Of a DNA stretch of 64,000 nt, positions 57,741-64,000 are shown in pieces; within the stretch, counting starts at the first letter, position 1; every line of letters starts with the position of its first letter. A model generated the notes under the pieces. That model made no database searches and was not told the origin of the DNA. It saw only the letters and a program-made list of their open reading frames with translations. This DNA comes from a virus. The position numbers were made by a program, and so were the translations under genes. The stretch spans positions 1-64,000 of the IMG/VR virus record IMGVR_UViG_3300033996_001430, one strand, 5' to 3'.

Positions 57741-58874
57741 TTAATGTGAATCACCGTAATTATTTTTCTCACTTGCTATCAAATAATCAGGGTTAATGAT
57801 TTTAGCAATTTTGTGTCTACTACCATCCAAAGATTTAACAACAACACCTTCGTGAGGAACTTTAGTCCCTTGAATATAGTTACCGAACACGTATTTATCT
57901 TGTTTTTCTTTTGACCAAGGACCTGAATATAATGTTTCAACCTCATCTAATTCTAAACATTGGAAGTGTGTTGTTTGACTTAAATTATCTTCATAATGTC
58001 CATCAACCTCAACATCAAAACCAGCAAAACGAATCTCCGTTAAACCATAATCATAATTCTTTTGGATTCCGTGTCCGAAGATCTCACCATAGATAATAAA
58101 ACCAGAACCTATCCCATCAGGTGAATAAACATCTTTAACGTGATCCCAAAGTTTTCTACGAATATCGTATTTTATTGCTATGTCTTCCCACACATTTCTA
58201 TCATAAAATCCTTGTGAATCAGAACCTTTTTCTACATTATGGCTACCCACAACATATTCATATCCAATCCATTGATTACCAAACCATCCACGAATCTTAT
58301 CTAAGAATGAAAGTTTTTTCTTCCTTACAATTCCGTAACGAGCATTGGTCCCGTGTAATTTACGAGTAATACATACCTCATCGTCCTCATTAAACATATC
58401 CGGTACATTTTTCATATTTGGGAATTTGTAGTAAACGTGGAAGTTAGGGTTTTGGTGGTACTTGAATTTTCTACCCCCAACACTCATCTCAACCATCTTA
58501 ACTGGTGGTTCGTATTTGGTGATACCTAATAGTTCCATTAAATCTTCTCCTTCTGTAAGAGTGGGGTATTTTCTTAAAGCAGGAATAGTATTCTTACTCA
58601 TAATTAAACACTCAGAGTAAACTTTACGAAGTTTAACGGTACGAACTCTTTGACCTTTTCTTAGGTAATTAGTTACACCCATTAAATCAGATAATTCAAC
58701 GGGGATTACCGCATCGGTAGTTGCAACAACAACCTTATCACCAACACTGTATTCACCTTTCTTAGTAATGGCTTGCCAACCACCAACCAATGCAAGTTCA
58801 ATGTTATCCGCACCTTCTATTGGTATAATCTCTCCGATTATTCCAACATAACATACACTATTTAAATTTTCCAT
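57741..58874 (-). CDS. RNA ligase with N-terminal OB-like domain (Rnl5/DraRnl type)
   Basis: Encodes 377 residues. An N-terminal domain of about 140 residues resembles the OB-fold of Deinococcus-type RNA ligase. The nucleotidyltransferase core has the adenylated-Lys motif TRKLHGTNARYG (about 169-180), IIYGEIFG, GFDVEVDG, and EGVVVKSLDG as motif IV. It seals RNA nicks using ATP. In phages such enzymes repair tRNAs cut by host anticodon nucleases. Confidence 0.82.
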   Translation of the reverse strand: MENLNSVCYVGIIGEIIPIEGADNIELALVGGWQAITKKGEYSVGDKVVVATTDAVIPVELSDLMGVTNYLRKGQRVRTVKLRKVYSECLIMSKNTIPALRKYPTLTEGEDLMELLGITKYEPPVKMVEMSVGGRKFKYHQNPNFHVYYKFPNMKNVPDMFNEDDEVCITRKLHGTNARYGIVRKKKLSFLDKIRGWFGNQWIGYEYVVGSHNVEKGSDSQGFYDRNVWEDIAIKYDIRRKLWDHVKDVYSPDGIGSGFIIYGEIFGHGIQKNYDYGLTEIRFAGFDVEVDGHYEDNLSQTTHFQCLELDEVETLYSGPWSKEKQDKYVFGNYIQGTKVPHEGVVVKSLDGSRHKIAKIINPDYLIASEKNNYGDSH

Positions 58875-58884
58875 TTCTTATTTT

Positions 58885-59256
58885 TTAATTAATATCATAC
58901 AATCCGTTTTTTTGATCCTCTTCCATCATTTTTATCAAAAGAGCCTCTCTACTATATTTTCTAATTAACTTGAACGTCTCTTTGATATCTGTAAAATCAG
59001 ATGGTGGTGTATCGTTTCTCACAGGAAGAAAAATTATAGTAAATCCGTGATTTCCCGCAAACTTTTCTTTTACTCTGATACCACAGATTTCATCAATATA
59101 AACCCACGGGTAATTACCTGAAAGTTTAACTTCAATTCCAATTTTTTTCAATCTTTCAACAAACCTTGTGATCTTATCACCGGTTTTCTTTACATTAGTT
59201 TCTGTTTCCATTTCTATATAAGTTCCAAATTTAGTTTCTCTCTTCTTTTGATCCAT
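58885..59256 (-). CDS. Conserved phage protein, unknown function
   Basis: Encodes 123 residues. LKKIGIEVKLSGNYPWVYIDEICGIRVKEKFAGNHGFTIIF is a pattern found in phage hypotheticals. It lies directly after the RNA ligase gene. Overlaps 59231 by 26 nt. Confidence 0.65.
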   Translation of the reverse strand: MDQKKRETKFGTYIEMETETNVKKTGDKITRFVERLKKIGIEVKLSGNYPWVYIDEICGIRVKEKFAGNHGFTIIFLPVRNDTPPSDFTDIKETFKLIRKYSREALLIKMMEEDQKNGLYDIN

Positions 59257-59413
59257 AACATTCCAATTTTTTATTAGTTATATTCCACAAATCTTTTTTT
59301 CCTTCCGTCATATGACAATTATGTTTCTTTCCCGTTCTTTTACCAAACTCTACAATCATATCATTATGTCGGTTACGAATGGTATGAGGACATTCTTTAC
59401 AGGGTTTTTTCAT
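59231..59413 (-). CDS. Cys-rich small protein (DUF6283-like)
   Basis: Encodes 60 residues. MKKPCKECPHTIRNRH, CHMTEGK and a final LECYG hold four Cys and several His, probably a zinc site. The family is common in phages, function unknown. Confidence 0.65.
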   Translation of the reverse strand: MKKPCKECPHTIRNRHNDMIVEFGKRTGKKHNCHMTEGKKDLWNITNKKLECYGSKEERN

Positions 59414-59643
59414 TTCTTATCTAAGATTGAATCAACATATTCTTTTGCATCTTTCAACTTTTCAAAGTCATATTTAACATCATTAATGTTAACAACATAT
59501 GATTGCCACTTAGTGAATCTCTTATCGTCTTTCTGAAATGTGCGCGGGTCTCTACGTCTGAAATAATCTTTGACTTTTGATCCTTCAAACTTTGTGATTA
59601 TTACACCACGATATTCCCTTTTAGTTTCTTTAGTTGTCCACAT
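59410..59643 (-). CDS. Hypothetical basic protein
   Basis: Encodes 77 residues, Lys/Arg-rich, with alternating strands (YRGVIITKFEGSKV, YVVNINDVKYDF). Overlaps 59231-59413 by 4 nt. Unrecognised. Confidence 0.58.
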   Translation of the reverse strand: MWTTKETKREYRGVIITKFEGSKVKDYFRRRDPRTFQKDDKRFTKWQSYVVNINDVKYDFEKLKDAKEYVDSILDKK

Positions 59644-59680
59644 AGAAACAAAGGTAATAAATTAATTTGGATTTGACAAA

Positions 59681-60916
59681 CTATTTTTTGAATTTAAATT
59701 CGGTTTCTATTTTTCTTTTACCGTATTTTTTTTCCATCAGTTGTTGATGAAGTTCCCAATTGATTATAGATTCATTCATTGGTTGATCGTCTTCTGCCAT
59801 TGCGTAAAGTTTACCTAGTTTTTTAATAATTTTGTTTGCGTCGTCAGATAATTGTTTACATATATCTTTAAAGAACATAATAGGATCATCATCATACTTT
59901 GTCAAATAGTTGATGAATTTTTGTCTTACTTTTTGTAAGTTTTTTTCTTCTTCATCTTGCGGAAGTAATCCACCACCAAATGCATTATTAAATAAAGCCC
60001 TAATACCATATCTGTCTAAAGGTGTTGATGTCATTTGATCAAATAACTCAACGTTATTATTCACCAAGTTCACATAAACTAATTTTAATGTTATTTTAAT
60101 CTTTTCGTCTTCAGTTAAATTTTCATTATATTGTCCAATATGTTTAATTAACGCATCCACTCTATCCATTTGTTCTTTTAAACCATCAATTAACTTTTCA
60201 AAACTATAATCCCTAATTTCTAAAATCTCTTTAAATGATCTGTCTTCTTTAAGGAAATTTAAAAACTTAGATTTTAAAATTTTCCTTTGTCTCATTCTTG
60301 ACGCAAGTTCAGTTGGTCTAACTAAACTTTCGGCAACTTGCATAAAATAATTGTACCTCATAAACTTATGGTCAATCTCAGGTATTCCAAACCTTAAATT
60401 TCCTTTAGAGTAAGTTTGGTATTGAGCGTCTTTACCAATTAAATCAAATTGTTTTTTCTGTTTGTCGTACTTATGTTTTAACTCATGAGCCAAAGTGGAT
60501 TCAGTTTCAACACGATCTTGTGTAAATCTTTCATATAAATCTTCAGGTTCCCATTCATTACCAACGACAAATGTTATATGTAATTCTATTTCAGTATCTA
60601 ATAACTGAACTTTTAATTGTATTTTTCTATTATAATTAAAATTTTGACCCATAGCCATAGATGCAAGTTCAGCCTTCCCATCATAACCTGGAATATGCTC
60701 AACATTAACATGAAGATCAAGTGAATCAATCTGATAATCCGAAATAGTTAAATCAACACTTTGGTTAAAAATATATTCGTCTTTTTTATAATCAATTCCC
60801 TTAATTAAATTTTCAACTATTTCATATAAATCTGATGCAGTATCTAAAATACCTTCAGGAACCCCTAACGCTTCGTTAAGTATTTTGTATTGTGTTTCTG
60901 TTAATATAATCTTCAT
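59681..60916 (-). CDS. Leader-peptide zinc metallopeptidase, large
   Basis: Encodes 411 residues. Class C leader MKIILTETQ (L-T-E at 5-7) with L-N-E also at about 13-15. A zincin motif HELKH lies at 144-148 in VETESTLAHELKHKYD; ESLVRPTELASRM about 50 residues later may give the third ligand. The long helical C-terminal part (about 220-411) is unique. Likely packaged, possibly a virion protease. Confidence 0.72.
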   Translation of the reverse strand: MKIILTETQYKILNEALGVPEGILDTASDLYEIVENLIKGIDYKKDEYIFNQSVDLTISDYQIDSLDLHVNVEHIPGYDGKAELASMAMGQNFNYNRKIQLKVQLLDTEIELHITFVVGNEWEPEDLYERFTQDRVETESTLAHELKHKYDKQKKQFDLIGKDAQYQTYSKGNLRFGIPEIDHKFMRYNYFMQVAESLVRPTELASRMRQRKILKSKFLNFLKEDRSFKEILEIRDYSFEKLIDGLKEQMDRVDALIKHIGQYNENLTEDEKIKITLKLVYVNLVNNNVELFDQMTSTPLDRYGIRALFNNAFGGGLLPQDEEEKNLQKVRQKFINYLTKYDDDPIMFFKDICKQLSDDANKIIKKLGKLYAMAEDDQPMNESIINWELHQQLMEKKYGKRKIETEFKFKK

Positions 60917-60942
60917 ACATATAAATATGTTGGAGTTGTAAT

Positions 60943-61596
60943 TTAACCCACAACCCCAACAATATCATCTAAATGGTGATCATCGTTCATCTCAGAGACA
61001 ATATTTCTTTTATCCATCATGTGTACAATCTCGGTAATACTATATGGTTGGAGGTTGTTTCCATCCACACCAACGTCCAATCTTTTACCTTTACCCCATT
61101 TTCTACTTGCCGGTAAGTGAACGTGTCCGTGAAGGTGAACCACCCCTTTATTAAGACCATTCCAACTTTCAAATGGATAGTGAGTCATCACAAAGTTTTC
61201 TCCACCAATGTTAACCTGTAGGTAATCACTAACAGATAAGAACATATCTTTAATGCCATCTCTATTGTTTTTGATATGGTGATCGTGATTACCAAGAACC
61301 AAGTGAATGTTTTTACATACCAATCGGTCCAAGAAGATTCTAATAAACTCAAAACCACCAAAAGCAACGTCACCCAACATAATTAAAGTGTCGTCTTGAC
61401 CAACTTTAGAGTTGATGTTATCAACCAATGCGTTATTCATTAGTTCTAACGTTGGGAAATTTCTTGTACTATGGTCTGGCACTTTCCCATCAGTAGTTCT
61501 CCAATCAGTTACACCTCTACAAATGTTTTTATGGTTGTAGTGGGGATCTGATGTGACCCACACTCTACCTGTCGTTAATATTTTATCAAATTTCAT
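60943..61596 (-). CDS. Metallophosphoesterase
   Basis: Encodes 217 residues. VTSDPHYNHKNI, MLGDVAFGG, VLGNHDHH, MTHYPFESW and LHGHVHLP are calcineurin-like motifs in order. It belongs to the phage/bacterial group of small phosphoesterases. Third such enzyme in the window; adjacent to a P-loop kinase with a 3-nt gap. Confidence 0.82.
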   Translation of the reverse strand: MKFDKILTTGRVWVTSDPHYNHKNICRGVTDWRTTDGKVPDHSTRNFPTLELMNNALVDNINSKVGQDDTLIMLGDVAFGGFEFIRIFLDRLVCKNIHLVLGNHDHHIKNNRDGIKDMFLSVSDYLQVNIGGENFVMTHYPFESWNGLNKGVVHLHGHVHLPASRKWGKGKRLDVGVDGNNLQPYSITEIVHMMDKRNIVSEMNDDHHLDDIVGVVG

Positions 61597-61599
61597 TTC

Positions 61600-62001
61600 T
61601 TAAATTTTAATTTCAAATCTATCTTTCATTAACTGTATCTTATCTTCAGGGACTCCGTGTTGATTAATCCCACCATGTCTATTCTCAACAATCAAACAAA
61701 ACACTTTATAATCAAATATTTCCGCCATATCAAAATACGGTTTCATTTCCCATTCTTGAGTAAATGTGTTTGAAACAACAATTACGTTATTAATATTTGC
61801 GGTATGATTTAATATCATCGCAGTATTAACACTATCTTGACACCACTTATGTGCTTCCTTTATTTTGGTGAAGTCAAATTTATATTCACCATTATCCATA
61901 AAGAACATATCAGTCTCAAAATGAGCACCACCTAATGATTTAGCAAACGTAGATTTACCTGATCCAGGCACACCTCTAACAATATATAATATTTTTTCCA
62001 T
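61600..62001 (-). CDS. P-loop kinase, NEDD4BP2/Pnkp-like
   Basis: Encodes 133 residues. Walker A is GVPGSGKST (9-17); FETDMFF after it is the usual substrate Asp, and VIVVSNTF the second strand. The small size fits polynucleotide- or adenylate-type kinases. With the RNA ligase and the phosphoesterase it may form a 5'-kinase, 3'-phosphatase and ligase repair set. Confidence 0.75.
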   Translation of the reverse strand: MEKILYIVRGVPGSGKSTFAKSLGGAHFETDMFFMDNGEYKFDFTKIKEAHKWCQDSVNTAMILNHTANINNVIVVSNTFTQEWEMKPYFDMAEIFDYKVFCLIVENRHGGINQHGVPEDKIQLMKDRFEIKI

Positions 62002-62004
62002 AAC

Positions 62005-62217
62005 TTAATTTTTTACCCAACCAGATTTATTGTCAGGGTTAACTTTTATCAAACCTTTCTTTAACAAGTCATACGCAATGTTCCAAGCCTTATACCCAAT
62101 AACCTTGTCATATCCTTTTTTATCTTTAGTATCTAACAAAATGTGATCAAAAACCCAAACAACCCCTTCTTTTTCCAAGAGTTCCATAAATAATTGTTCT
62201 TTCTTTGTTAGTTTCAT
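62005..62217 (-). CDS. Small winged-helix-like protein
   Basis: Encodes 70 residues. MKLTKKEQLFMELLEKEGV and KAWNIAYDLLKKGLIKV look like a short winged helix, ending in a beta wing. Could be a regulator. Family not recognised. Confidence 0.55.
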   Translation of the reverse strand: MKLTKKEQLFMELLEKEGVVWVFDHILLDTKDKKGYDKVIGYKAWNIAYDLLKKGLIKVNPDNKSGWVKN

Positions 62218-62269
62218 ACCACAAATATAACGCTTTAATTGGAATATACAAAAAAAAATATCATAAAAA

Positions 62270-62289
62270 AAGGGAGATCTCTCTCCCTT
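62270..62289 (-). terminator. Rho-independent terminator
   Basis: AAGGGAGA/TCTCCCTT stem with a run of seven T on the minus strand, after the gene at 62312. Confidence 0.88.
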
Positions 62290-62311
62290 AATAAATTTTT
62301 AGTTTTAACTA

Positions 62312-64000
62312 TTAATATATTCTTACATTTCCTCCCGGTGTTGATACCTTTGGTTCTTCAGCTCCTCCCCCTCCAGTTGAAGATCCACCTGTAAGAGCCA
62401 TCATAATTTGATTTCTTGTATTTTGATCTCTTTTACAATCGACGGTTAATCCCGCATCTTTAGTGTTATTTAAATATTGTTTTACTTGTCTTAAAGCATC
62501 ACACATTTCTTTTTTACGTAAATCTCTTTGTCTTTGTCTTTCAGGATCTACATTACCTCCTCCTCCTCCACCACCACCTACTACTCCACTTCTTCTACCT
62601 CTACCACCTGTACCACCTGTACCACCTGTACCACCTGTACCACCTGAACCACCTGAACCACCACCTCTAATAACCTGGTCAGTACCCTCTTTTGCGTCTT
62701 CACCAAATAAAACTTTTTGTGTTGATCCACCACCACCAACGTTTTTATATTCAGCATCAATCACTACATTATATTCATCTAAAACATTTAAAATTTTAAA
62801 GTACCCATTATTATCACTTAGTTGTGTATCACTAGTATTAGGAGATACTTTAATCCATTTACCTTCATCCTTTGTCGTATAATTATGTTTTCTACCCGAA
62901 TACTTTATAGGTGATGCAGCATCATAAGCCATAATTTTTTTAAATGTTAACTCATCAACATCACCCGTATCTTCCAAGTTAGTATCTTTTTGTTGGAAAG
63001 CTAATACCGCTTTTTGCGTTTCAGGACCATAACCACCTTTAGTACTAATACCTAATTTTGTTTGTATTGCAACAACATCAGGACCCGTACTTTTAAGCGT
63101 TAAAGGTCTTGTGTATTCTGTTGCAGATGCGGGTAATTCTGTTGCAGATGCGGGTAAAACATTCCGTGCGTTAAAGGCTTCAGTACCTATTATTGCCTCT
63201 AAAGTTGCATCATCAACAACTCCATCAGTTCTTAATGGTGTTGGAAGTTTAGCTCCTTCAGTTGTTTGGAATTTAATTACCGCTTTTTGAGTGTCTTTTC
63301 CAAATTTGTTATCAACAGGTCTTAACTTTAATGCCTTTTGTATCAACCCAACATCAGGGTCTTCCGCACCTATCCATAAAGTTTGTTCTTCAGTTAATAA
63401 ATTATGTCTAAAACCTCTGATTCTATTGTTACTTACACTATCTTCTAATAAATTACGATTAGGTGCACCTTGGATACTATTGTCACTTTTACCATTATCA
63501 TTAAAATCGGGATCTGTAGTTAAAACTATTTTATTTTGTTCCGGTCCTGGAATTGCCCAACTAAAATATTCAGGGTTAATATATGGTACTATATCATCAT
63601 AACTCCAAGCATTAGTTGATAGTGAAAATTGTATTTTTTTATCATTACAATCAAACTCAGTTATAACTTTATTACTATCCATTTGTACCCCTACATCTGT
63701 GTAATCAGTACCTCTTTGGTCTTTTGCAACACCATAAACAAACTTATCAATAATAGGATTACCTGTGTTTAATTGATACCCAACACCTCCAGGTATTTGT
63801 TTCGGTTTATTCACTAATGCCGGATTACGTCTTGGAGAATTAGGGTCTATACAGTAATAACCTTCAAACGATACTTGATAAGAACCAATTTCTCCATCAC
63901 CAGTATGAGGGGTATATTTACGACCCACACATTTCCATGCTTCCCCATCACTACCCGCTCTATATGCCTCAATTGTATCATATCCACATTTTTTAGCATT
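62312..64000 (-). CDS. PG-binding, Gly-rich virion-like protein, N-terminus beyond the window
   Basis: The reading frame stays open to the right edge, so at least 562 residues are encoded; the GTG at 63928 is internal. From the edge: a KKCGYDTIEAY...WKC motif shared with 53589-55085, a region with the metal-like DPDFNDNGKSD, two peptidoglycan-binding domains (about 190-260 and 275-345, numbered from the edge plus 25), a beta domain, a Gly-Thr-Gly-Gly linker and a C-terminal helix with two Cys. Probably a virion entry protein. Confidence 0.72.
   Translation of the reverse strand, partial: NAKKCGYDTIEAYRAGSDGEAWKCVGRKYTPHTGDGEIGSYQVSFEGYYCIDPNSPRRNPALVNKPKQIPGGVGYQLNTGNPIIDKFVYGVAKDQRGTDYTDVGVQMDSNKVITEFDCNDKKIQFSLSTNAWSYDDIVPYINPEYFSWAIPGPEQNKIVLTTDPDFNDNGKSDNSIQGAPNRNLLEDSVSNNRIRGFRHNLLTEEQTLWIGAEDPDVGLIQKALKLRPVDNKFGKDTQKAVIKFQTTEGAKLPTPLRTDGVVDDATLEAIIGTEAFNARNVLPASATELPASATEYTRPLTLKSTGPDVVAIQTKLGISTKGGYGPETQKAVLAFQQKDTNLEDTGDVDELTFKKIMAYDAASPIKYSGRKHNYTTKDEGKWIKVSPNTSDTQLSDNNGYFKILNVLDEYNVVIDAEYKNVGGGGSTQKVLFGEDAKEGTDQVIRGGGSGGSGGTGGTGGTGGTGGRGRRSGVVGGGGGGGGNVDPERQRQRDLRKKEMCDALRQVKQYLNNTKDAGLTVDCKRDQNTRNQIMMALTGGSSTGGGGAEEPKVSTPGGNVRIY

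Noticed and set aside
62463-62882. Plus-strand Pro-rich ORF
   Set aside because: Antisense of the Gly-Thr-Gly linker of the protein at 62312; a shadow frame.

Overview
The window looks like part of a large tailed-phage (Caudoviricetes) genome, probably a T4-like or jumbo myovirus infecting a Bacteroidota (Flavobacteriia-like) host. It is AT-rich and almost entirely coded on the minus strand, in long runs of small genes that overlap by 1-4 nt. Phage-type genes present are a thymidylate synthase, ClpP, homing endonucleases (HNH and GIY-YIG), a Thr-Pro-rich fibre-like protein, many peptidoglycan-active proteins and an RNA ligase. A Bacteroidota host is suggested by a protein with a type IX secretion (T9SS) C-terminal domain, TTTG/TAnnTTTG promoters and the general absence of Shine-Dalgarno sites. 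No terminase, capsid or polymerase gene is visible, so this is an accessory/late portion.

Layout. 1-3.3 kb: small leader-peptide genes, a G-run tract, a structured RNA and two tiny membrane proteins. 3.3-4.4 kb: non-coding, with palindromes and three iteron-like boxes (origin or control region). 4.35-7.36 kb: a cassette of secreted proteins plus an RmlD-like reductase, bounded by a 47-bp direct repeat, followed by an HNH gene. 8.2-11.8 kb: a dense cluster of leader-peptide genes, then two odd tRNA-like genes and a structured non-coding RNA. 12-14.5 kb: small membrane proteins, lipoproteins and zinc proteins. 14.5-36.8 kb: many leader-peptide genes (metallopeptidase, ADP-ribosyltransferase-like proteins, phosphatase, VanY peptidase, lytic transglycosylase) mixed with a glycosyltransferase and a fibre-like protein. 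37-43 kb: RmlC, phosphoesterase, ClpP, ThyA, cyclic-phosphate receiver. 44.3-46.2 kb: an open reading frame made of about 25 units of 66 bp. 46-53.5 kb: homing endonuclease, sugar/methyl transferases, CCA-type nucleotidyltransferase, lipoproteins, HAD protein. 53.6-64 kb: large virion-like proteins with peptidoglycan-binding domains, RNA ligase, P-loop kinase, metallopeptidase.

The main theme is a short N-terminal leader shared by about 30 otherwise unrelated proteins. Four variants occur: A (MNLQEQIRKVLKEE type), B (MNLQEQISRIQSMMGVIxE type), C (MKIIITESQ type) and D (MKKIIKLTESD type). Nearly all contain an amphipathic or hydrophobic stretch ending in (L/I)-x-E, the cleavage motif known for T4 prohead protease. 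I infer that these are capsid-targeting propeptides and that the proteins are packaged in the virion and injected. The bodies fit that idea: cell-wall hydrolases, proteases and Alt-like ADP-ribosyltransferases. Most transcription units that begin with such a gene follow a terminator hairpin and carry a TATATTTAT box shortly before the start codon. A second theme is RNA repair (RNA ligase, P-loop kinase, nucleotidyltransferase, HAD and cyclic-phosphate receiver proteins). The third is the repeat gene at 44.3-46.2 kb, whose 36-nt repeats and unrelated 30-nt variable segments imitate a CRISPR array while keeping an open frame.
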